Source: Tetrahymena elliotti 4EA (lineage: Eukaryota; Ciliophora; Oligohymenophorea; Hymenostomatida; Tetrahymenidae). Taken from it: a DNA stretch of 64,000 nucleotides. The notes below the pieces were generated by a model. It saw only the letters and a program-made list of their open reading frames with translations, was not told the origin of the DNA and searched no databases. The stretch's first letter is position 1, and every line of letters starts with the position of its first letter. Position numbers and translations under genes: made by a program. Location of the stretch: contig AFXF02001797.1 of the NCBI GenBank assembly GCA_000231825.2, positions 162,439 through 226,438 on the forward strand, written 5' to 3'. Shown one piece after another: positions 1 through 10,934 of the stretch.

Positions 1-194
1 GTAAATATTAATTAATTTTAAAAATTTAACTTCATTAGTTAATATTAAATTTATTAACAAAATCTATTCATTAAAAAATACATTAAAATTTATCACAAAA
101 AACTTTGGAATATTTAAGCAAAATAATTAAGAAATAGGAAAGAAAATCAAGCTAATAGCAAGCAAGTCAAAACAAATTCTCATCGTTAAATAAA

Positions 195-2244
195 ATGGAT
201 TTATTTTTTTCGGAGTCTGATATCAGTGAAAACGACATTAATTCAATAATTCGCCCAAAGCGTCTCATGTATGGATAACATGATTTAGGTAATATAATTT
301 AGGTACATTAAGATAGTAATCATTACCCTTTAAAATAATTTAGGACCAAGCGAAAAAAATATTAAAGGCACTATGGTTACAAGAAAAGATTTTTAAGCAA
401 TCAATTCTAAATAGGAAAAACTTTAATGTTCTTTATTTTATCCTAAAAATGAATCGAAATCTAATTTATTAGTAATATATTTACATGGTAATTCAGGATG
501 TAGATTAGAAGCTAATCCAATAGTAGCTAATTTAGTTCCACAAGGCTATCATGTTTGCTCATATGATTCTTCTGGATGTGGTTTAAGTGATGGAAAATAT
601 GTTACTCTAGGCATTAATGAAAAAGACGACTTACACTGTATAATAAACAAAATGAAGTAAACATTTGGATATACTCACTTTATTCTTTGGGGTCGTAGTA
701 TGGGGGCAGTAACAAGTTTATTATACTGTATGTTTATTTAGGATTAGTACATAATAGCAGGAGGGTAATTAAACAACTTAAATGGAGTAGTTGGTCTAGT
801 TATAGATAGTGCTTTTTCTAATTTTGCTAATTTAACTAAAGAAATAGCCTCAAAAAAAATATCTTCTATTTTAGTAGGAATAGGAATAAAGCACTTAAGA
901 AACAAACTAAAAAAAGCGTTAAATGGATTAGATTTGTTTGAAATAGATTTGAGTTATGATGTAAAAAAACTAAAACTACCAGCTATATTTGCTTACTCAG
1001 ATAACGATACTGTAATTTTACCTAGACATACTCATACATTATTTGATAATTATGGAGGTCCAAAGCAGAAAGCTTAATTTTAAGGTGATCACAATTGTAT
1101 GAGAGATTCTAATTATTTCAGTTCTATCTTGAGTTTTATCAATAATTACTTAAAGCAATATAAATAATCTGAAAACTCCTACCATTGCTTAGAAAACTAA
1201 GCTGCATTTAGCTAGACGGTAAATAATTCTTCACTTAGAGTAAATACTTTGAATGCAAGCTTAAGACTTAATTAAACTGGGCTGTTTAATTCAAGCTAAT
1301 TCTTAATAAATCAAACATTAAACACACCTTAAAAGGCAACTGAACTATAAACTCCCAGATAAAGCCTTTTCTAAAATAATAAAGCTCAAACAATTAGTGA
1401 TTTCTATAATAGAAACTCTGTTTAATATGAAAAGAATAATAAAGCTAAGCAGTAATTTTAACAAATAGGAAAATAGGAAATATAAAAATTAGATTAAAAT
1501 TTAAACTTTGGAATCCCACATAACTTGGTTGCACAATCTTTGGATTCTTCAAGTTTCTTAGCTATTTCAAATAAAGCAAATCAAAAATATGTTATTCAAA
1601 ATCCATAAATAAATATCTAATAGTAAGATAACAATGAAAACTATTTTTCTGTAAAATAGCAGCAATAACCTTCTCAGATATCAATATTAAATCAATCACC
1701 TAATTAAGAAGTTAGATTACAGTAAGTTAATAATTATGTTAACTCCAATATTGCTTAAAATAGATCTTATTTACAAAAGGGCTATTAGCAAAACCAAGTT
1801 ATCCTCAACCATCAAATTGTATAACCTATACCAAGTTAAGCATAACCATAACCTTTGCTATTATCAAATGTCAACCTACCAAACTATAACATAAGCAGAG
1901 ACTCCTATCAAAAATTATAGTACTAATAAGTAAGATAAAGTAATATATCTTCTCCTATACATAACTTTTAAAATACAGTCAGCTAAATAAAAGTTAACAA
2001 CAATTAAAATATAAATAGTAGTAATCAAATAAAAAGAAGCTAATCGACTTCTTCAATTTCTTTTCCTGTATAAAAAATAGATAACAATTATTTAAATAAT
2101 TTAAAAAGGATGTCTTTTATTACTACTGCTGCTACTACAAATAGCACTAGTAATAAAATTATAAATCCTATATATTCCTAGCAGCCAGTTATCGCTAGCC
2201 ATTAGTTCAATTTTTAAAAATCTAATACAATATAATTAAAGTGA
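195..2244 (+). CDS. alpha/beta hydrolase (S33/ABHD17-like) with long Q/N-rich tail
   Basis: Two exons, 195-288 and 344-2244; the 55-bp intron 289-343 is needed to keep frame (phase 1). The product has 664 residues under the ciliate code and ends at a TGA. Residues about 70-290 form an alpha/beta hydrolase core: oxyanion-type LHGNSG (78-83), nucleophile elbow GRSMG with Ser150, an acid in the YSDND stretch (251 or 253) and His281 in GDHN. This resembles BEM46/ABHD17-type serine hydrolases, several of which are depalmitoylases; the substrate here is inferred only. The remaining ~370 residues are low-complexity Q/N/S-rich, which is common in ciliate proteins and absent from most family members. 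There is no signal peptide or membrane segment. The start is the first ATG of the exon, preceded by A-rich sequence. Confidence 0.85.
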
Positions 2245-2544
2245 AATAAAGTGTATTTTTATTAATGAAATTTTTATTTTGTTTTGTAATTGTTTAATAT
2301 AATACTTTTAATACTATTTTATTTATCAATCAAATGTTTTGTTGAATTAAATTGGATTGCAAGTGGGAATACAACATCCTTCAATTGAGTTCTTTATTTA
2401 GTATGACCTTTTTAACTTTTCATTTTAAATATTTTACTAAAAAATCCTTAGTAGAATTAATTATTTTTTACTAAAAAGTGAATTAACACCCTTTTTAATA
2501 TTTTATTACATTTGCATAATTTAAATAAACTAACAAATAATCAA

Positions 2545-5500
2545 ATGGAAAAGTAGTTATTTTTAGAATTACTTTATTTAAAGAGGAAAGATAGTGATTA
2601 AGCTATATAAAGAGATGACTCTTATAACAAGCTTAGCACTCTCATCTCACCTAGAAACGCTCACTAAATCATTGATAAGGAAGATGAAAGGATAATAAGT
2701 AGAAAAACTTCTTTTATTTGTGATGATACCAATGATAAAGTTAAAAAACTAAATAAGTCTAATTCATTTATTAGTGAATAAAATGATTATTTCACGAACA
2801 AATCACAATAATATTTTGACAAAAAGATGAAAGAAGAAATATCAAAAAGCACTGGAAGAAAGCTGAAAACTTCAAAAGAAAAAAGTGATAACAAAGATCA
2901 AATAGTATCGAAAATAATAGTCCATATGTACAATAGCTAAAAAAAATGTGAATTAGAAAAATAAAAAGTTAAATAAGAACTAAGAAAAATACTTTATAAG
3001 TAAGAAGAAAATCAAAGTAAAACAAATTAATAATCCTAAAATAATTTTCGTAGAGCATCTTAAATTAGTTTGAACAACTCAAAACTTAACTCTCCTAAAA
3101 ATTAGCTAAAGAAAATTTAAATTCAGAATAAAACTTCTACTAATTAATTACAATAATCTGATTAATAATAAGCTATGAATTAAAATCATTAATCTACTTA
3201 AAAGGTTAACCATAATTTATTTTTGAGAGATAAATTTTAAAACAATATGAATTCTTAGATACATAATAATTTTTATATGTAGAAGTAAGCAAGCTAAACT
3301 TAAAATTTTTAAACAAGCTTTAATGATTATGTCTTGCAGAATAATACTGACTATGATAATAGATTACATATTAAATTAAATACCTCATAGGAAGATTATA
3401 ATTATTAACTGAAAGACAATATGTTTAAAGTTAAAAGTTCCTTTCACAATATGTCAAAAAAAGGAACTCTTGAATATTCATTAATATTTGATGAAAATGA
3501 ATAAAACCAATTAGCTTTAAATTAAAGAAACAATATCTCAAGTATTATTAGCTAAAGAAAGAACTCTTAAAGAATATAATTGAATAAATAATAAGTATAA
3601 CAACAAAAAGATTCATCATTAAATTCTTCTTATTCTGAATTAAATTAATTTTATAACACAAATAATAGTGATAAATCTAATAACAATTCTTTCATTTTTG
3701 ATAAGATAAAAACATCTAGAAAATCCTCTCATATTTTCTAATAATGTTAATTGAATCAATCCTAGAGCTAACTAGATACAAGCTTTAAAAAATAGACTAA
3801 TATACAAAGTTAAAAGATTGAATATTTTTCACAATTTAATTAAATTCTAAATAGTGTTTAAGGAGTTTGTAGTGGGCTAATTGATGATGCAGAGCTTTAC
3901 TAAGATTCCACTTTTATTAAAACTAATTTAACTGAATACAAATAAAAATTAGAAGAAAATAAACAAGTTTGGCTAGAAGATCCTCGATATATTCATGTTA
4001 GAGAAAAACTCAGATAAAATGCGTAAATTATAGAAGAATTTTTGAATATTTTAAATTAAAAAATAAGATTATAATTAATTAAATTATTTTCATATTTTAA
4101 TTTAATTTTAATTGAATCAATCCTAGAGCTAGCTAGACCCAAGCTTTAAAAAATAGACTAATATATAAAGTTAAAAGATTGAATACAATTTAATGATTTT
4201 TGAATTTTAAAATAAATTTTTAATTTTAAATTATTTGTTATAATTTTTTAATTAAATTCTACTTCAAAAATGATTGAATAATTTCTTATTTTGATTTAAA
4301 TCTTTTTTTAATGATAGAAGGAAAAACAAAAAATGTGAATCTAATGACTCTCATGATAAATTTCATCCTTATTTTTAATTTCTAGGTTATGATGCTGTGG
4401 AAAAGATACCTAAAAAAAGGAGTAATTAAGAGATTATAGAATAGAGATATGCTTATTTCCTTCACAAAAATGGAGTTGATCTTACACACCATAACTTAAA
4501 TAGCCAAAATAATAAATATGATAATAAAATTGATGAGGATTTAAAATTGCAATAAGAAAAATAAGAAAAAAAGAAAAAAATGATGGATAAATTTTTAACT
4601 ATTTTGAAATAGTCAAAATAGAAGTAAAAATAATATTTAAAGGAAGCTAACTAAAAACAAAATTAATAAAGCTAAGATATGAAATCTCCAAAGAATACTA
4701 TAAATTTAGCCAAAAAGTAGAGCAACACAACCTTTATTCCTTTGACTTCACCAAGATAACAACATAGAAAATACTCATTTTAAAGCTAAGATTAAACTTA
4801 AAATAAATCTTAAAATTGTTCAAAAAGATAATCTATTTTTCTGAATTTAGCACTGAGTCCAAGATATTATTTAAATTAATCTATAAAAACTCAAAATGAA
4901 GATTTAATTATTGAAAAAACTTAAACATCTGAAGAATTTATTAAGGAAATTGAGTAAGAGGAAGATCCAAACAATAAGTTCAAGAGTAATGAAAAGATAG
5001 GAGAGTAAGAAGAAGTCCCGATTGTAAGATAAATTTTATCCAGATATGGAAGAATTAACAGTAATGAAGCAGACCAAGTTATAAATAAAATTAAATAATG
5101 GAGATAAACAGAAGATTAATAGTTTGTAACAAATAAAGAATTTTTCTTGAACAAACTTTAAGAATAAAAGCAAAAAATAGGTTTAAATTTAGAGAAAAGA
5201 TAATCTGATAGTTCTTTATTAAAACAATAAACCATAGAAAAGATTAAGAAAAAATTTCAAAGTAGATAAAGAGTTAACATTGAGAAGCTCTACAAATCTG
5301 AAAAAGATATAGAAAAAAATTTATAAGATCTTAAAGATACTACACAAAACATAGATTAAATTATCCAATCTACAAAAGTTGGAATTCATAACTTTAAAGC
5401 TTAAAACTTTAATGATTTGTCTATCTAAGTAGGTGGCCAAAATAAGTTAATTAGTTCTTATGCTGGGCAAAGGTTAGAATATGTAAAAAGTTAGCCTAGT

Positions 5501-5551
5501 ACATTTAGATAAACATAAAAATCATTTAAAACTGATCGTAATTATTATTGA
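2545..5551 (+). CDS. hypothetical coiled-coil, Q/N/K-rich protein (two-exon model)
   Basis: I do not recognise the family. The model joins 2545-4022 and 4318-5551 across a 295-bp intron (GTAAAT donor, T-rich acceptor ending ATAG). The joint is in phase and gives 903 residues. It is favoured because the frame after 4318 is well coding back to about 4320 but has no in-frame ATG, while the first ORF without splicing would end in a non-coding-looking tail at TGA 4180-4182. The sequence is hydrophilic, rich in N, Q, S and K, with heptad-like stretches near the C-terminus (roughly residues 730-860). The intron carries a copy of exon-1 sequence (see repeat entries). The alternative is two separate genes, 2545-4182 and one ending at 5551 with an unseen first exon. 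cDNA would decide. Confidence 0.5.
3729..3838 (+). repeat. exonic copy of an internal ~105-bp direct repeat
   Basis: This segment lies in the coding exon and is read as Q/N/S-rich protein. It is nearly identical to 4090-4195, about 361 bp downstream. Identity is strongest from the shared TTAATTGAATCAATCC block onward. Confidence 0.85.
4090..4195 (+). repeat. intronic copy of the exonic repeat
   Basis: Second copy of 3729-3838, with a handful of substitutions and a small 3' deletion. It falls entirely inside the proposed intron 4023-4317. If the intron were retained this copy would be read in a different frame from the exonic copy and would hit a TGA at 4180-4182. Confidence 0.8.
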
Positions 5552-6619
5552 AATAATTATTAGTTATTACTTTTTCATGGTTAATTAAAAATTTATCTTG
5601 AGTGAGGAATAAAAATATGTACCTTCCTCATTAAATCAAAACATTCTAAAAATAACAATCTTATTTATTTTTACATTTTAAAATTTTGCAAAATTTTTTA
5701 TTTCTGTTAAAATATTTCAAAATCAAAAAGTTAATAATAAATTAAAAGTATTTAAAGTGAGATATTTAAAAAAAATTTAAAGATAGATAGATAATTATTT
5801 GTAAAGTTAAGGCTTATTTTTTAATTAGGTTTTATTTATTTTATGATTGAGATTTATGTTGTTGCTTCAATGAAGAATTCGAATACTTATTAAATAACAT
5901 GAATCATTTACTTTTTATTTGAATATCTACATTTCTTTTTTTAATTTTTTTAAAATATTTTTTTGCTTATAATTGAGATTTAAATCTAATTAATTAATTT
6001 TTTATTTTGGAAAAAAGGTGTTTCTTTCATATTATGGATTTGAAGTTTTTAAAAGTTTTTGTATTCTATCTAATACAAGAAAATCAAAATTGAGAAAATT
6101 TTTTATCAAATTCTCAAAATAAATTTTTTTAACTAGAGCTTTTTAATTATTTTTTAATCTTCATTAATGGAAATGGTTAAAAAATAATTTTTTCCATTCT
6201 CCTGTTACTTAAGTGTAATATTTCAAATATGCAATTTTATCAGTTATCCTCTTATTCTAAAAGAAATAGCATTTATTTTTATTTTAATCTAAATATTTTC
6301 TTGAAAAAGTATTAAAGAATTTACAGATATTTTTGAATATGAATGAAATAATTAAAAAATAAATATTCAAGTTTTATTTTGTCAAAATTAAGATTATCTT
6401 TAAGTAATCATAAGTTAATTTATATTTTAGATATGCAGTAATTTAAAAATAATTTAGCATTTGAAGGCTTTGCTTCTATAATATAAATTAAGAAATTATA
6501 TCTTTTTTCAATTTTTTTTTATTTTTGAGAAATTTTTAATTTTAACATCTCAAATTTGAATTTATGAACATTTCAGTAGGTGTAACTATCTATATTATTT
6601 TTCATTTTTAACTAATTAA
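5552..6619. other. convergent intergenic region
   Basis: About 1.07 kb of very AT-rich sequence between two convergent genes. It presumably holds both 3' UTRs. I see no gene, RNA or clear repeat. Confidence 0.7.
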
Positions 6620-8068
6620 TCATTCTTTCTTATAAAGGAAATCAGAGAGCTTAATTTTATATTGGAGAGCTATAGATGTAACAAATTATTCATCTAAAGT
6701 AGATATGTACTGTACTTTTGTGAGAGAAGCTTCAGTTGTTTCAATTTTTATGTATTTCATTTCAATTAATGATGCTATTTAAGAATAAAAATCTATTGAT
6801 TAGTCATACAAATTTATCTCATTTTATGTATTCACTCCATAATCTCTTAAGAATTCACTTTAACTTATTAAGGATTAAGCTAATGCTATCATACGATCAA
6901 ACTTTATAGGTTTTAAATGAGTTAAAGCACCTTCTTACTTGCCTTTATATTATCTACCTTTATAGTCTTTAAATAGCTTTTTATCAGTGCTTTCTGGGTT
7001 TCTATTACCTATCCAACAAGCCAGTAAGATTATAGATGAATAAAAAGGAAGTTTTGCAATTTAGATAGGACTTTTTAAAAAAATGAATTTAAATTTTTAT
7101 TTTGAAAATATATTTAAAAAATACCTAATTAAGGAAAATGAATCAACCCTTGTTGATTTACTATTTTTAATCTTTTCCATAAATTCTTTAGAATCTCCTT
7201 CATTCAAATAAGGATCTTGAAAAATAAGTCTTTTAGCGTTAACAAAATTTTCATTTTTTACAAGAAAGGCATAATCTTTATCTTAAGGATTATCTTTTCT
7301 ACTAAAGTCAGAAATTAAAAGCTTGAACAATTTAAGACAGATACTACTAATTGTTGTTGCATTTTTAACAATAATAAGAAAGGTTTAAACTGTTTCATTA
7401 ATAAATTTATCACCAAAAACCTCAAAACATTTTTATTCCTAGGCTAAAAGTTTATTTTTTAAGTTAATTTTGATAACATAAATTAAGTTTTTAGTATCTA
7501 TTGGTTAAAGAGTGATTGAAGGAAGCAAATCAATATCACTATTCTCAAGGATTACTTGATCTTAGAAAGCAACTCCTGAAAATATCACACAAAAGTTAAT
7601 TTTTAAAATAGTTTTAATACTAATTAATTATGAAAAGAATTTAGGAGTTATTGACAGCTTTTCAATATTATCAAACCATATGTAGAAGTGATCATCTTCA
7701 AAAGAGAAGTATTGATCTGTATCTTGATTAAGCACTTTTTGCATATTAAATTCATGCAACTAATTTATCTTATGAATCAACTAGCTTGTCTTAGTTGTTT
7801 ATTTTAATTTATAATTAAACTTTGCTTCAAGAGAAGAGATCAAATCTTAGATAACAGTTTTTTTAGTTTGGCATTAAATGCAATTTATTTTTACATAATT
7901 GATCTTCTTCTCATGAAGTAAATCTCTTATTAAAGTTGTTTTTCCTGATCCTGAAACACCATAAATAATCATATCACTATCACTATCCAGTAAATTTGAA
8001 ATTAATTCAACCTAAGGCTATCTTTATACACATTTTTTTTTAAAGTCTTCAGAAAATCCTTTTAACAT
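6620..8068 (-). CDS. ORC5: origin recognition complex subunit 5 (ORC5)
   Basis: AAA+ ATPase subunit of the origin recognition complex, which binds replication origins in the nucleus and helps load MCM2-7. Start codon at 8066-8068, TGA at 6620-6622. Walker A is GVSGSGKT at residues 37-44, followed by the ORC5-type NCIQC strand. A Walker B-like IWFDN lies near residue 145, a sensor-1-like FCVIFSG strand follows, and a C-terminal LPFYSSIILLA winged-helix entry matches the family. Length without splicing is 482 residues. A 54-bp AT-only stretch at 7071-7124 has GT...AG ends and falls before the C-terminal domain, so it is a probable intron (464 residues if removed; frame unaffected). The promoter region is shared head-to-head with the sugar bisphosphatase gene. 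Confidence 0.85.
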
Positions 8069-8575
8069 TTTTTCTAAATTTTCAATTAGATTAATTGATT
8101 GATAGATATGAGATATTTTAATATATTTAGTAATTAATTAGTTTGAAATTAATTAAAAATTAGATATCTTTTTTTGATTAACTTTGTTTGATTTTTTTTT
8201 AATTAATGCTTTTTAACATCAAATGGAGGATAATATATATTAGTTAGAATTTAATATTTATGTGTCTTCTAACAATTAATTATTAATAAAATATAAAATG
8301 GTTCATTGTTACTTTCAGATAACAATTAATTAAAAAAATGATGTTTTAATAATTAAATTTTGTGTTAACCAACTTTAAAGTAATTTAGAAGATTTTTACT
8401 AGGAAAATGATTGTGGGAACTCTACTTTTAAAAAGATACTCTTTAAAAGCATAAGAATACAATTACATATTAATTCTTGATATAATTATCAAATATTTGC
8501 AATTTTGGAAATTTATTTTTGATAGAAATTCAACAAAAATTTTTACTTTTAAATAGCTTTAGAAAATTTTATAAA
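8069..8575. other. divergent promoter region, ORC5 / bisphosphatase
   Basis: 507 bp between two divergently transcribed start codons. It is AT-rich with no visible ORF. Both promoters must lie here, but I cannot point to a specific motif. Confidence 0.6.
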
Positions 8576-10090
8576 ATGGAAGGTCATACACATCTTGTTT
8601 TTTCTGACTGCGAAAGTCTTTAGAAAATTTACTTAGCTCTCCTTGAATCTTTTATTGAGCTCTCTGATCTTCTTAGATTCCATGCCTGTATTTCACTTTA
8701 ATTTGTTTGTTTGTTTTGATAAAACATTCTTTTGCGTAATTGTATTTATGAAAGGTGGAAGAAAAGAAGCTGGTTCATAAAATGCATTTGGAGATATTTA
8801 GCTTGAGTGTGACACCAAAAGTGATGAAATCATTTTCAACCATTTGAAAAAAACTGGAGAAGTTGCTTATGGTTTGAGTGAGGAACAACCAAAAGTACGT
8901 TTAGATAAAATATTTCACATTAACATAACATGAAATATATCAAAGCTTGTAGAATTAGGAGGAAGCAAATATATAGTCACATTTGACCCTTTAGATGGAA
9001 GCTCAATTATTGGATGCAATTGGACTGTAGGAACTATTTTTGGTATCTGGAAAAATGATGAAAAGTAAAATAATATTAATGAATCCTACTTATCTTAAGT
9101 ATTATCAAAATAAAGGGTTTTGATAGGCCACAAGACAAAAGATTTAATTGCATCTGGATGTTGTATGTATGGTCCTAGAACAACTGCTGTTATTTACAAT
9201 GATAAAACTAAAACTGTCAATGAATACTCTCTTACATGTAATTTAATTTACTTTATTACTGTTCATTTGAAGCTTAATTTATATAAAGTGAATAAATAGA
9301 AATAAGTTGAGTGGGTTTTATCTTTATCCAACATTGTAATTAAGCCTTCAGGAAAGTTATTTGCTCCAGGAAATTTAAGAGCTGCAAGTGAAAATCCTAA
9401 CTACAGATAATGCATCAACAACTGGATTGACTAAGGTTACACTTTAAGATATACAGGTGGTATGGTTCCAGATGTAAATTTATAAAATCATAGTAAAACG
9501 AAGTGAAATAAACATTTTAAAATTAGATTTATCAGATTTTCATTAAAGGATCTGGCATATTCACAACCATTTCCTCTAAAAGTCATGCAGTCAAATTAAG
9601 GTAATTTTTATTCACCTAATTCTTCTTGAATTTAGTTAGAGATATTAACAAAAATACTTTCTTAATTTAAGAAATATAAAAAAATAATAAATATATTAAA
9701 TTTATTATTACAAATGTACTGTTATCAAAGAAACAATCTCTTTCCCTAATTTTTTTTTACAATTAGTGTAAGTATTTATTACTAATCCAAATATTATCCC
9801 TAACGCTTATTTAATTATCTGACTGTTACATATATTTTTTAGAAATTGATAGCCTTTTATTTTTTCATGAAAATGTAATCTTCTTTTATATTTCAATTTT
9901 TATAAATCTAAAAAGAGTCTTATATGAAGTTGCTCCTTTGGCACACTTGGTTGAAATGGCAAAAGGAAAAAGTAGTGATGGCAAAAACACTTTAATGGAA
10001 TTAGAAGTTACATCATATGATTAACGTTCTGGAATTATTGTTGGAAGTACTGAAGAAGTTGACAAAATTTTGGCAACATTAAATGCTTGA
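8576..10090 (+). CDS. sedoheptulose-1,7-bisphosphatase-type sugar bisphosphatase
   Basis: Removes the C1 phosphate from a sugar bisphosphate (sedoheptulose-1,7- or fructose-1,6-). Six exons: 8576-8687, 8755-8894, 8946-9237, 9307-9473, 9536-9600 and 9916-10090; all junctions agree in phase and give 316 residues. The family is clear from NAFGDIQLECD near the N-terminus, the metal-binding [34 protein letters not shown] and the C-terminal [11 protein letters not shown] and SSDGK. These match plant and protist SBPase more closely than classical FBPase (HACG...NAFGD spacing, GMVPD rather than SMVAD). No targeting peptide is visible, so it is probably cytosolic. The last intron (315 bp) is the longest in the gene. 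Which substrate is preferred cannot be told from sequence. Confidence 0.9.
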
Positions 10091-10934
10091 AAACATAGAA
10101 ATAAAATAAATGAAATATCATTATCAATTTAAAATTGTTCAAAATTACTAATTATTTTTAAAATTGTTTTTTTTGTTAAATTTTTATTTTTGCATAAAAA
10201 TTTATAAAATAAAGATTAAAAGAAAAAAGTATACACCTTAATTAAAGAAGCTTTTTTGAATAGTGCTTAAATAAATTATTCTTTTAAAAATTACTGCTTT
10301 TTTTGGTGTGTCTTTAAATTGTAAAGAAATTGAGTCAGAATAAGACAAAAATATTACTGAATAAATATCATATAAATTTCGTTGATTTTGGTCTATTCTT
10401 TCTTTTTTTTTGAAAGTATTATTGATTTACGTTAAAAGTAATCTTCACTTAAATATCAAGAAAAGGCGAACGAAATATTGTATTTTTTAGAAATCATCGA
10501 AATTAGTAAAAAAGTATATATTTTGTAGCATTAAGCTTGTATGTATTTCAAACACATTAACTTAATTATAATCAATCAACGAATTAAGAATGTAAAAAGA
10601 AATTTTTTAAATATCATTACAACCTTTAAAAAATCATTTAAATAATTAATTAATTAGATATTAATATTTAGAGTAAAATAAATACACCTACCTATCTTTA
10701 ATACTCTAAATTATTCTTACCAAATTAGATAGAAATAAAGTTGGGTTCATAACTAATTTCGATAATTACTTATCTAATAGCATTCTTTTATTCATCTTAA
10801 ATTGGACAGATAGTTAAGTGTTAAAGGATTGAATTGATTCATTTATTCCATTTAAACAACATAATTGATAAAGGCAGCAAAAGTATTGGTATTTTTGTGA
10901 AAAAACCTCTTAAAATATTTAAGGACTTCTACAA
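10091..10934. other. intergenic region
   Basis: 844 bp between two genes on the + strand. AT-rich, no ORF with coding character, no RNA gene or strong repeat seen. Confidence 0.6.

Noticed and set aside
7600..7645. Possible 45-bp in-frame intron in ORC5 (GTATTAAAAC...TTTTCAG).
   Set aside because: Translated, it supplies the ORC5 sensor-1-like FCVIFSG strand, so it is coding.
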